Shown here piece after piece: positions 48,501-55,572 of a stretch of DNA of 64,000 nt (positions are counted from its first letter, which is position 1; each line of letters opens with the position of its first letter). Location of the stretch: positions 62,001-126,000 of the forward strand of contig JADBYQ010000018.1 in NCBI GenBank assembly GCA_020402945.1, written 5' to 3'. The notes beneath the pieces are model-generated. The model saw only the letters and a list, made by a program, of their open reading frames with translations, made no database searches and was not told where the DNA came from. The translations under genes were made by a program, and so were the position numbers. Origin of the DNA: Cytophagales bacterium. Its GTDB lineage: Bacteria > Bacteroidota > Bacteroidia > Cytophagales > Cyclobacteriaceae.

Positions 48501-49300
48501 CTCCTCTTCAGTTTGAATCGATTCACCACACGTTGTTGGTGAAGGCCGAGCCTAGTCGCAAAGATCAGGAATTGGAAATCTCGATGGCTTATGCCCAGCG
48601 GATTTGTTCGCTTGTCCACTCAATCAGAAAGAACAGTAAGATAAAAGTCCGCACCCCCTTGCAGAAAATATTATTGCCTGTGTTGGATGAGAAGTTTGCC
48701 AACCGCGTGCGCAGCGTAGAAGCGATCATCAAAGCGGAGGTAAACGTAAAGTCGATTGAATACATAGATGACGCCTCCGGCTTGTTAGTTAAAAAGGTGA
48801 AACCAAATTTCGCCAAGCTTGGAAAGCAATATGGCGCAAAGATGAAAGAAGTATCGACTGTCATTAACGGAATGAGCAAAGAAGAAATTTCCATCATTGA
48901 GAAAGCTGGGAAACTATCAAAAGATGGATTTGATCTGGTGGTAGAAGATGTATTGATTAGCTCAGAAGATATACCCGGTTGGGCAGTGGCTGCAGAAGGC
49001 GGTGTTACCGTTGCATTGGACATCACCATTACAGATGATCTTAAGCGTGAGGGTATCGCCCGCGATTTTGTGAACCGAGTGCAAAACTTGCGCAAAGACA
49101 TGGGTATGGAAGTATTAGACAAAATCTCCATAGAAGTCGAAAATCATCAGGAATTGGCCACTTCTTCCCTCACGGAATTTAAAGATTACATCTGCACCGA
49201 AACACAATCGCTGCGTTTGGAGTTTAAAGAGAACGTAACGGACGCGGTGGAAGTAGACATGGACGAATTTGTGTTGAAAATCAAAGTGAGCTTACAGTAA
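45521..49300 (+). CDS. ileS: Isoleucyl-tRNA synthetase
   Basis: The 1259-residue protein starts with GTG. HIGH-type motif: GPPSANGTPGIHHVMARTVKD (about 48-68, split here by the family's GIHHV). GGWDTHGLPVELQVEK follows, the editing domain lies at about 200-400 (ILAWTTTPWTLPSNTAL and SGDFVTTEDGTGVVHISP), the DVWFDSGAMPYAQWH segment at about 687, and KMSKS as GEKMSKRKGN (about 777). The C-terminal anticodon-binding part follows. Two insertions stand out: a variable region at about 565-656 that replaces the usual short linker, and PSSLSSVALAKEDLSSTASS (about 919-938), encoded by a palindromic repeat. It is the first gene of an operon with lspA, an fRMsr-type gene and a MutS-like gene. Confidence 0.95.
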   Translation: MSKYKEAKELNYATIASEMLEFWKENQIFEKSVSNREGAKTFTFYEGPPSANGTPGIHHVMARTVKDIFCRYKTLQGFQVKRKGGWDTHGLPVELQVEKELGITKDDIGKKISIEDYNKKCRETVMKYKDQWDDLTTKMGYWVDLKNPYVTYEKEYIESLWWILKKFYDKGLLYKGYTIQPYSPSDGTGLSSHELNQPGCYKDVKDTSVVAQFKLKRDDKSKFLFGTKSTFNPEFNDLDVYILAWTTTPWTLPSNTALAVGEKIKYVQVNSFNPYTFKPVSVVLAKDLVGKYFSEKNRDLKLGDYKSGDKAIPFEIVKVFSGKELIGLRYEQLMPYVQPFYSAENAFQIISGDFVTTEDGTGVVHISPTFGADDFRVAKQNGIPALTVKDEAGNELPTVDKKGKFISVIGEKLKEGVAKYNIKTHKPLGADDFYVKNYTDEDETNPDYKNTDVIISIILKEENKVFKVEKYEHTYPHSWRTDKPVLYYPLDAWFIKTTALKDKMVELNKTINWKPESTGTGRFGNWLENLVDWNLSRSRYWGTPLPIWRTDTSLSGEYPEEFIVGDISEFEKDGWYYYDESKFSPFLAFLNDVKRGNKPTSEVLEYQEQNFKNLQFLPNDREIEFKDLLNVFIDPVLYVKYLVPAKDLVKSLDLHRPFVDNLFFITQNPGSNTNTEKIIYKRELDLIDVWFDSGAMPYAQWHYPFENKEVFENSYPADYISEGVDQTRGWFFTLHAIATLLSESSEEIKAVNKKVNNGGVAFKNVISTGLVLDKNGEKMSKRKGNVVDPYTTLGKYGADVVRWYMIENAPPWDNLKFDLAGIEETQRRFFGTLMNTYSFFAMYANIDGFVKDEMNNVPFDRLAPLDKWIITKEQSLIEEVSAAYEDYEPTKAARAIQEFVNDHVSNWYVRLNRKRFWQPSSLSSVALAKEDLSSTASSKGGLSLSEDKRAAYETLYECLMVTAQLMAPIAPFFSEWLYKNLTDNIRSKAKQFNTPLQFESIHHTLLVKAEPSRKDQELEISMAYAQRICSLVHSIRKNSKIKVRTPLQKILLPVLDEKFANRVRSVEAIIKAEVNVKSIEYIDDASGLLVKKVKPNFAKLGKQYGAKMKEVSTVINGMSKEEISIIEKAGKLSKDGFDLVVEDVLISSEDIPGWAVAAEGGVTVALDITITDDLKREGIARDFVNRVQNLRKDMGMEVLDKISIEVENHQELATSSLTEFKDYICTETQSLRLEFKENVTDAVEVDMDEFVLKIKVSLQ
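48276..48350. repeat. Palindromic repeat inserted in frame in ileS
   Basis: GTCCTCC (48286-48292) and GGAGGAC (48307-48313) flank gtaGCCttGGCgaa, itself a small palindrome. Partial copies follow (cttccacagcctc, aaagggggctta). The insert replaces the few residues normally found between RKRFW and the next helix, adding a Ser/Ala/Lys-rich stretch of about 25 residues. Confidence 0.65.
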
Positions 49301-49309
49301 TTCTGAATA

Positions 49310-49972
49310 ATGAAAATCTTAAAATACTTCTTGATTGCCCTTTTAATCATTTGCTTAGATCAAGCGAGCAAATTGTTGGTTCATAAATACATGTATCTGC
49401 ATGAAGAGGTGAATGTAATAGGTGAATGGTTCAAACTTCATTATCTATTGAATCCGGGCATGGCCTTCGGCATCAAATGGGACAATGAGTTTGGAAAACT
49501 GGTGCTCACGGTATTTCGGATCTTTGCCATGTTTGGAATTAGTTATTACCTATTTCAAATGGTCAGAAAGAATTCTCATCCGGGATTTTTAGTATGCCTT
49601 GCCATGATCTTAGGAGGAGCAATTGGTAACGTAATCGACAGTACTTTTTATGGCGTGTTTCTCGACAACGCTCCGATTGGGTCACCAACAAGATGGTTTC
49701 ATGGCCAAGTGATCGATATGTTGTTTTTCCCGGTGGCAGAGTTTGTCTGGCCGGCATGGGTTCCTGGAATTGGAGGAGACTACTTTTTGTTTTTCAGTCC
49801 TGTATTCAACATCGCAGATTCTTCTATCTTTTTGGGAGTGGCAACTATCCTATTGTTTCAAAAACGATTTTTCAAAGTGACTGAGGAGGAAAACAAATCC
49901 ACTGTTGAACCGCCACCTTCAGAAGTGCAAAGCACTGAAACCGATTTATCTTCGCCCACGTCTAGTATTTAG
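49310..49972 (+). CDS. lspA: Lipoprotein signal peptidase (signal peptidase II)
   Basis: The 220-residue membrane protein has the SPase II motifs LDQASKLLVHKYM (first Asp motif, about 15), NPGMAFGIKWDN (about 45), GGAIGNVIDSTFYG (catalytic Asp at about 107), DMLFFPV and FNIADSSIFLGV (second catalytic Asp at about 167). It cleaves prolipoproteins after lipid attachment in the inner membrane. A loop before the second catalytic segment and a polar C-terminal tail (about 185-220) make it longer than the E. coli form. It begins 9 bases after ileS, and the next gene follows after 2 bases. Multiple lipoproteins in this window depend on it. Confidence 0.93.
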   Translation: MKILKYFLIALLIICLDQASKLLVHKYMYLHEEVNVIGEWFKLHYLLNPGMAFGIKWDNEFGKLVLTVFRIFAMFGISYYLFQMVRKNSHPGFLVCLAMILGGAIGNVIDSTFYGVFLDNAPIGSPTRWFHGQVIDMLFFPVAEFVWPAWVPGIGGDYFLFFSPVFNIADSSIFLGVATILLFQKRFFKVTEEENKSTVEPPPSEVQSTETDLSSPTSSI

Positions 49973-49974
49973 CC

Positions 49975-50478
49975 ATGGCAGAACAACTCATCATTGAGAC
50001 GTCAGCTGATAAAGCAGCCCGATACAAAACGCTCGTGCCGCAAATAGAAGCGTTGACTGCCGGAGAGCCAGATGTGGTTGCTAACCTTTCTAACATTGCG
50101 GCAGCCTTGCGCCAAACGATGAATTTCTTTTGGGTTGGTTTTTATATAGTCAAACAAAATGCCTCGCCTGCCGGTAGTCAGGAGTTAGTACTTGGCCCTT
50201 TTCAAGGTCCAATAGCTTGCACACGTATTGCATTTGGCAAAGGAGTTTGTGGGGCTTGCTGGAAGGAAAAGAAAGTGATGTTGGTGCCTAATGTTGATGA
50301 ATTTCCAGGGCATATTGCGTGCAGTTCAGATTCGAAGTCGGAGATTGTATTGCCCGCCTTTAAAAACGGTGAAGTAGCATTAGTGCTCGATGTCGATAGC
50401 GATCAACTGAATGATTTTGATGCCACCGATGAACTTTACTTGTCCCAGGTGATGAAGCTCATCGAGGGTTTTATTTAG
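49975..50478 (+). CDS. Free methionine-R-sulfoxide reductase (fRMsr), GAF domain
   Basis: The 167-residue GAF-domain protein has the fRMsr catalytic Cys set: GPIACTRIAFGKGVCGACWKE (Cys at about 83, 94 and 97 region), then VDEFPGHIACSSDSKSEIVLPAF (Cys at about 118) with the SExV end. These match the reductase that repairs free methionine-(R)-sulfoxide, using Cys thiols regenerated by thioredoxin. The DxxxP-rich VPNVDEFPGH substrate loop supports this. It follows lspA by 2 bases and precedes the MutS-like gene by 7, so it sits in the ileS operon. Confidence 0.9.
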   Translation: MAEQLIIETSADKAARYKTLVPQIEALTAGEPDVVANLSNIAAALRQTMNFFWVGFYIVKQNASPAGSQELVLGPFQGPIACTRIAFGKGVCGACWKEKKVMLVPNVDEFPGHIACSSDSKSEIVLPAFKNGEVALVLDVDSDQLNDFDATDELYLSQVMKLIEGFI

Positions 50479-50485
50479 GCCCAGT

Positions 50486-52261
50486 ATGGCTTCCACTGAT
50501 TTCTATCAAGACCGAGTCAACCATTTTCAAAAAAAGGTAAGGGAAGTAGATAAAACCATTCGGGTTTATTCTATCGCTCGCGTAGCGGTTGCGTTGATCG
50601 CATTGGCACTTATCTATCTTGGATTCAAGGAAGCGCTTTTTTTCTATCCGCTTCCATTTTCGATTTTGCTTTTTTTCTCTCTGGTGCAACGTCAATTAAA
50701 AAAGGAGAATGAGAGAGAAGTTCTAAAGCACCTTATTGATTTAAATCGATGGGAAGCGGCAGCTGTTCGGTATGATTTTCAGAATTTTTCCGATGGGCAG
50801 CGTTATGTAGATCCAACTCATGTTTACAGTCATGACTTAGATCTTTTTGGCAAGAGTTCGCTCTTTCAATTTCTTAATCGATGCGCCACGCGACTTGGAG
50901 AGAATAGACTGGCGAATGATTTAGCCCATCTTACGTTGAGCAAAGAAGCAATTCTGCTTCGACAACAAGCCATTCGCGAGTTGGGGTCAATGATTGAGTT
51001 CCGCCAAGAGTGTTGGGCGGTAGGAAAGCAAATTCACGAGGTAGATTTTAATCTCGATTCGCTTTGGGTTTGGTTGAAGTCAGCCAATCTATTTTATAGA
51101 AAGAGAGCATTTTTGATTCTTCGCTGGGCGCTCCCTGTCATTACTTGCTTATCATTATTGGCAAACGCATTCAATCCTGTTTTTCAATCTTTCTTCCTTT
51201 TGCTTTTTGTAGTACAGTTGGCAATCGCTGCGGCCTACTCAAAGCCAATTACCAGACTACAAAGCCAACTGGCCAGTTACCGATCCGTTTTGGAAAACTA
51301 TGCAAAGCTATTTCATCAAATGGGTGATCAATCGTTTACCGCAACATTGCTCAATCAACATCAACGGATTGCACTAGAAGCGTCAACGCATGTACATACC
51401 TTTTCAAAATTGGTGAATGCCCTTGAAACGCGAATGAATTTGATTGCCCGCTTATTCGGTAACGGATTGTTTTTATATGATTTGCATACCGTAAGTAGAT
51501 TGGAGCAGTGGCGTGAACAGCATGCGGCATCCCTTCCTAAATGGACAGACTCGTTGGCCGAATGGGATGCAATGCTTTCGTTTGCCACGTTTCATTACAA
51601 CCATCCTAACTATGCTTTTGCCGAGCTGAACAACCAACTTGCACTTGTTGCTAACGAGGTGGGTCACCCCTTGATCCCGTCATCGGAGTGTGTAACAAAT
51701 AGTTTTGACTTGGGGAATCCGGCTGGATTAATGCTGATCACCGGGGCAAACATGGCGGGTAAGAGTACCTTCCTGCGATCGGTTGGGGTCAATTTTGTTT
51801 TGGGATTGAATGGATCTCCCGTTTGCGCGTCATATTGGAGTACACCCATGGCTGCCCTGCGCACCGGGATGCGCACAGCAGATTCACTCCAAGAGCATCA
51901 ATCATATTTTTATGCTGAGTTGAACCGATTGCATTCTATTATTGAGGAGTTACGTGTAGGAAAACCGATGCTCCTTTTGCTGGACGAAATTTTGAAAGGC
52001 ACGAACTCAACGGACAAGCAACTAGGCTCAAGAGAATTGATTAAGCAACTGATACAACAAAAAGCGTTGGTTTTAATCGCCACGCATGACATTGCCCTTG
52101 GCGATATGGAACAGCAATTTCCCGAAAAAGTATTTAATTCCTGCTTTGAAGGAAAGATAGAGAACGACCAATTGACATTCGATTACAAACTCAATAAAGG
52201 CGTTGCCCAAAAAGCCAACGCCACTTTCTTGATGAGGAAGATGGGGATTATTCCAGCTTAA
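50486..52261 (+). CDS. MutS-family mismatch-repair-like ATPase (MutS domain V type)
   Basis: The 591-residue protein has an N-terminal helical/membrane-like region (two hydrophobic segments at about 30-65 and 205-245) and a C-terminal MutS-type ATPase: Walker A MLITGANMAGKSTFLRSVGV (about 411-430), the Q-loop-like SLQEHQSYFYAELNR, Walker B PMLLLLDEILKGTNSTDKQLGS and LIATHDIALGDME. It lacks the mismatch-recognition domains I-II, so it resembles the short Bacteroidota MutS-related ATPases of unknown function, not canonical MutS. The hydrophobic N-terminal segments raise the possibility of membrane association. It is the last gene of the ileS operon. Confidence 0.8.
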   Translation: MASTDFYQDRVNHFQKKVREVDKTIRVYSIARVAVALIALALIYLGFKEALFFYPLPFSILLFFSLVQRQLKKENEREVLKHLIDLNRWEAAAVRYDFQNFSDGQRYVDPTHVYSHDLDLFGKSSLFQFLNRCATRLGENRLANDLAHLTLSKEAILLRQQAIRELGSMIEFRQECWAVGKQIHEVDFNLDSLWVWLKSANLFYRKRAFLILRWALPVITCLSLLANAFNPVFQSFFLLLFVVQLAIAAAYSKPITRLQSQLASYRSVLENYAKLFHQMGDQSFTATLLNQHQRIALEASTHVHTFSKLVNALETRMNLIARLFGNGLFLYDLHTVSRLEQWREQHAASLPKWTDSLAEWDAMLSFATFHYNHPNYAFAELNNQLALVANEVGHPLIPSSECVTNSFDLGNPAGLMLITGANMAGKSTFLRSVGVNFVLGLNGSPVCASYWSTPMAALRTGMRTADSLQEHQSYFYAELNRLHSIIEELRVGKPMLLLLDEILKGTNSTDKQLGSRELIKQLIQQKALVLIATHDIALGDMEQQFPEKVFNSCFEGKIENDQLTFDYKLNKGVAQKANATFLMRKMGIIPA

Positions 52262-52365
52262 AAAATTCAAATCTTTGCCACCATCCGCGCCCTAGGGGTT
52301 GTCTATTTTACCACAAACACAGCATTGCTACGAATAGCACGAAGTTACACGAATTATCCTTTGAA

Positions 52366-52395
52366 TTTATTCGTGCTTATTGGTGCATTCGTGGC
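52366..52395. repeat. TTCGTG-type dispersed repeat, copy 2
   Basis: attcgtgcttattggtgcat then tcgtggc matches 19607-19632. An additional acgaatagcacgaa unit lies just upstream. Confidence 0.5.
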
Positions 52396-52469
52396 TAATA
52401 TCTAAAACGCTGTTGAAATTGATACAATTAGTTATTTTCAGTACATTCGTTTTCATAATCTTTATTCCT

Positions 52470-53618
52470 ATGAAAACTCAACTCAATCGCAGAGACTGGT
52501 TCAAATCCACACTGGCACTAACAGCCGGCATTGCCCTCACTTCGTCATTGACAAAAGAATTGATGGCCGCACCGCTGAGCGAGGCAGAAAGGTCATTCTT
52601 TGGACTAAAAACCAACGATGCTCAAAAGGTCAGACTCAACTCGAATGAAAACCCCTACGGCCCATCAGAGAAAGCCAAGAAGGCAGTGATGGAAAGTTTG
52701 TCTCGCGGAAATAGATATGCGTTCAATGAGCTAGAAGAGTTGAAAAAGATTATTGCAGCAAAGGAAGGAGTTGATCCTTCATTTATTCTGTTAGGCGCAG
52801 GTTCTGGAGAACTGCTGGTACAAACAGGAATTGCCTATGGCCTGGAAGGCGGTCGAGTGTTATCAGCCTATCCAACTTTCCCCTTGTTGATGAACTACGC
52901 GCAACAGATGAAAGCCGCGTGGGACAAAGTTGATCTCAACGAAAAGCTGGAACACAACTATGAGGCCTTGGCTTCTGCCATTAAGAGCGATACAAGATTA
53001 GTGTTTTCATGCAACCCCAATAATCCAACAGGTACAGTAGTGAGTGATTCTATTGTGCGTGGATTTTGTGAAGAGGCATCCAAGAAAACGTTGGTGTATG
53101 CCGATGAAGCTTATTTGGAATTTCTAGACCCAAGTCTGCAAAAGACGATGGTATCACTTGTTCAAAATAACCCAAACGTAGTGGTTTCAAAAACCTTTTC
53201 AAAGATTTATGGATTGGCTGGTCTTCGCATTGGCTATTTGGTAGGGCAACCCGACACATTGAAAAAGATCGCGCAGTATGGCGACACCATTTCGCCTAGT
53301 CAAACAGCGTTGGCCGCGGCTAAAGCTAGCTTAGGAGATGAAGATTTTATGAAACTGACGCGCGAGAAGAATAGCGTTGCCAGGAAAGTATTGACGGACT
53401 ATCTTGATCAAAAGAAGATATTTTATGGTAAATCCTTTACCAATGTGGTTTTGTTCCCTGCTCCTAAGGATGGAAAGAAGATACTTTCTCAACTGGATGA
53501 AAAAGGATTCCTGATTCGTATTTGGGATTATCAAGGAAAAGAATGGTGCCGAGTGAGCATTGGCACGCAGGATGAGATGAAGAATTTTGTAAGGGCCTTT
53601 GATGAGGTAGTCGCTTAG
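52470..53618 (+). CDS. Histidinol-phosphate aminotransferase-like PLP enzyme with Tat leader
   Basis: ATG 52470 (MKTQLNRRDWFKSTLALTAG) gives a good Tat leader (NRRDWFK), cleaved near AAPLS, and is preferred to the upstream start at 52380. The rest is a class I/II aminotransferase: VRLNSNENPYGPSEKAKKAV (about 50), SCNPNNPTGTVV (about 173-184), VYADEAYLEFLDP (about 210) and the PLP-Lys motif SKTFSKIYGLAGLRIGYLV (about 235-253). It resembles HisC-type or aromatic-amino-acid aminotransferases. An exported HisC-like enzyme is unusual and argues against an ordinary role in histidine synthesis. No his genes are near. Confidence 0.87.
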   Translation: MKTQLNRRDWFKSTLALTAGIALTSSLTKELMAAPLSEAERSFFGLKTNDAQKVRLNSNENPYGPSEKAKKAVMESLSRGNRYAFNELEELKKIIAAKEGVDPSFILLGAGSGELLVQTGIAYGLEGGRVLSAYPTFPLLMNYAQQMKAAWDKVDLNEKLEHNYEALASAIKSDTRLVFSCNPNNPTGTVVSDSIVRGFCEEASKKTLVYADEAYLEFLDPSLQKTMVSLVQNNPNVVVSKTFSKIYGLAGLRIGYLVGQPDTLKKIAQYGDTISPSQTALAAAKASLGDEDFMKLTREKNSVARKVLTDYLDQKKIFYGKSFTNVVLFPAPKDGKKILSQLDEKGFLIRIWDYQGKEWCRVSIGTQDEMKNFVRAFDEVVA

Positions 53619-53711
53619 TTACAAACATTCAGTTACCTGCTCAAATATTGATCGGGAGCATTTTGGTGGCTCTTAGGAAAGCGTTTTTACATCATTTTTA
53701 GATTAACCATA

Positions 53712-53748
53712 TTGGATAAATCCGGAATTTAATTCCGGATTTATCCAA
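53712..53748. promoter_or_regulatory. 37-bp perfect palindrome upstream of the DUF4143 ATPase gene
   Basis: TTGGATAAATCCGGAATT (53712-53729), a single T, then the exact complement AATTCCGGATTTATCCAA (53731-53748). It ends 18 bases before the ATG at 53767. It has no T tract, so an operator or protected hairpin is more likely than a terminator. Confidence 0.6.
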
Positions 53749-53766
53749 ATTAGTTTACCTTGCAGC

Positions 53767-54924
53767 ATGATAGATCGTGAAGCAGCGCCAAGGTTGCTTA
53801 GGCTAGCCAAGACTTTTCGCAGTGTCGCGGTGGTAGGGCCGAGACAGAGTGGGAAAACCACTCTTTGTAAGACAATCTTTCCAAAAAAGCCATACGTCTC
53901 TTTGGAAAACCCGGACACCTTGGAGTTTGCCCGAACTGATCCACGTGGGTTTCTCGGTCAGTTTAAAAATGGTGCAATACTCGATGAAGTACAACGAGCA
54001 CCTCATCTATTTTCATATCTTCAACAAGTATTAGATGAAACAAAAAAGAAGGGACTATTCATTCTTACAGGCTCTAATAACTTTCTGTTGCAAGAAAATA
54101 TAACCCAGACCCTTTCCGGTAGAATTGCTTATCTACAATTGCTTCCGCTATCAATGACTGAGCTGAAAAAAAGCAAAAAAAATAGGGCGGATTTTGCATG
54201 GCATATCCTAAACGGTGGTTATCCCGAAGTGCTTACCAAAAAAGTCAGTGCCGCAGACTGGTATGCCAATTACATCAACACATACGTGGAAAGGGACGTG
54301 AGGCAATTGAAAAATGTGGCTAACCTTTCACAATTTACAAAACTGCTTCGTTTATGCGCTGGTCGTACAGGACAGATTCTGAATTTAACCTCTTTTTCCA
54401 ACGACTGCGGAATTGATCAGAAAACAGTCGCAGCATGGTTAAGCGTTTTGCAAAGCAGCTATATTATCTACCTTTTAAAGCCTTACCACACAAATTTTAA
54501 TAAGCAGATTAGCAAAACACCAAAACTATATTTTTATGATACTGGCCTTGCTTGTTCACTATTAGGTATAGTTCAGGCAAAACAGATCATTAGTCATTCT
54601 GCCAAAGGTGCCATGTTTGAGAATTTTGTTTTGGCCGAACTCTTAAAAAGGAGATTTAATTCAGGAGCTGCGGATAATCTTTTTTATTGGCGTGATAAGA
54701 TGGGTAATGAGGTAGACATAATCTTGGATAATTCTAGCAAGATTACAGCCCTGGAGTTGAAAGCAGGTGAAACCGTGTCGCAAGATTTTTTTAAAGGGCT
54801 AGAGTATTTTTCTGCGTTGAACAAAAGCGCTGTTAATACAATTTTACTCTACGGAGGGAAACAAGCGTACAAAAGAACTAGTGGCACTATCGTTAAGCCG
54901 TGGATAGAAATGACCGACTTATGA
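53767..54924 (+). CDS. AAA-family ATPase with DUF4143 domain
   Basis: The 385-residue protein has Walker A VVGPRQSGKTTLCKTIF (about 19-35), Walker B GAILDEVQRAPHLFSYL (about 69-85, with DEVQ), LFILTGSNNFLLQENITQTLSGR (sensor region) and LPLSMTELKK. The C-terminal DUF4143 part is nuclease-like with FYDTGLACSLLG, FENFVLAELLKRR and LFYWRDKMGNEVDIIL (PD-(D/E)XK-like: E, D and the later ALELKAGE, about 290-335). Such ATPases occur widely in Bacteroidota and archaea; their role is unknown, and a defence or mobile-element relation has been suggested. It sits 18 bases after a perfect palindrome and ends before a bidirectional terminator. Confidence 0.92.
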   Translation: MIDREAAPRLLRLAKTFRSVAVVGPRQSGKTTLCKTIFPKKPYVSLENPDTLEFARTDPRGFLGQFKNGAILDEVQRAPHLFSYLQQVLDETKKKGLFILTGSNNFLLQENITQTLSGRIAYLQLLPLSMTELKKSKKNRADFAWHILNGGYPEVLTKKVSAADWYANYINTYVERDVRQLKNVANLSQFTKLLRLCAGRTGQILNLTSFSNDCGIDQKTVAAWLSVLQSSYIIYLLKPYHTNFNKQISKTPKLYFYDTGLACSLLGIVQAKQIISHSAKGAMFENFVLAELLKRRFNSGAADNLFYWRDKMGNEVDIILDNSSKITALELKAGETVSQDFFKGLEYFSALNKSAVNTILLYGGKQAYKRTSGTIVKPWIEMTDL

Positions 54925-54936
54925 AGTAGATAATAG

Positions 54937-54977
54937 GCAAACAAAAAAGTCAGGCATCACCTGACTTTTTTGTTTGC
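54937..54977. terminator. Bidirectional terminator hairpin
   Basis: Perfect 18-bp arms GCAAACAAAAAAGTCAGG (54937-54954) and CCTGACTTTTTTGTTTGC (54960-54977) around CATCA. The T runs on both strands fit termination of the ATPase gene and of the minus-strand DUF1573 gene. Confidence 0.9.
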
Positions 54978-54991
54978 TATAAAGAGATTTT

Positions 54992-55408
54992 CTATTCTGC
55001 CACCAATACTTCTCCTTTGATAGTTAGCAGTACAAAGCCGCCTTCCACATTAGCGGTTACGGTAACTGTTTTGTTAAACGGTCCGGCAGCGCCAGCATTA
55101 AAAGTTGCTTTTATAAATCCTGAGCCACCTGGTTCTACCGGAGTTTTGGTCCAGTCAGGGGTCGTACAACCACAAGAAGGTTGTGCGTTCACGATAATCA
55201 ATGGAGCTTTGCCTGTGTTGGTGAATTTAAACTCATGTGTTACTGGGATGCCCTGCTTAATTTTTCCAAAATCATGTACAGAAGACTCCCAATTGAAAGC
55301 GGCCACGGCCGGGTTGACTTCGTTCTTGCTGATCGTTCCAGTCATTTCTTGCGCGAAACCGATGCCTGTCACCAGAGCAAATGCGGCTAAAAAAAGTAAT
55401 TTTCTCAT
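54992..55408 (-). CDS. DUF1573 domain exported protein
   Basis: The ATG at 55408 (MRKLLFLAAFALVTGIGFAQ) gives a signal peptide and is preferred to 55420. The mature protein is a DUF1573 (ASH/abnormal-spindle-like, Ig-fold) domain: VHDFGKIKQGIPVTHEFKFTNTGKAPLIIVNAQPSCGCTTPDW, seen in its pieces HDFGKIKQG, FKFTNTGKAPL and PSCGCTTP (Cys pair at about 77-79), then KTVTVTANVEGGFVLLTIKGEV. The family is abundant in Bacteroidota, and the Cys pair is conserved, but the role is unknown. It is a stand-alone gene. Confidence 0.9.
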   Translation of the reverse strand: MRKLLFLAAFALVTGIGFAQEMTGTISKNEVNPAVAAFNWESSVHDFGKIKQGIPVTHEFKFTNTGKAPLIIVNAQPSCGCTTPDWTKTPVEPGGSGFIKATFNAGAAGPFNKTVTVTANVEGGFVLLTIKGEVLVAE

Positions 55409-55560
55409 GTTGTTGTCCAATTTTAGGTTAAACTTAAAAGGTTATTTTGATCTGTACAAACATCTCTGTTAAAAGTGGTTTTCGGTGTTAAAAAAGGCCT
55501 AAAAGATGTTAACGCTTTGTTAAAGGCATTTTTCGTACCAAAGTGGCTTTAAATACTAAA

Positions 55561-55568
55561 TACCTTTG
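55561..55568 (+). promoter_or_regulatory. Bacteroidota-type -7 box before the sensor kinase
   Basis: TACCTTTG matches the TAnnTTTG consensus. It lies 5 bases before a GTG (55573) and inside the longest open frame, which argues for a kinase start at or after 55573. No clear TTG -33 element at the standard distance was found. Confidence 0.35.
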
Positions 55569-55572
55569 TAAG

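Noticed and set aside
53712..53748. Palindrome before the ATPase gene as a terminator of the aminotransferase gene
   Set aside because: It has no T run, and it is almost 100 bases beyond the aminotransferase stop but only 18 before the ATPase start.
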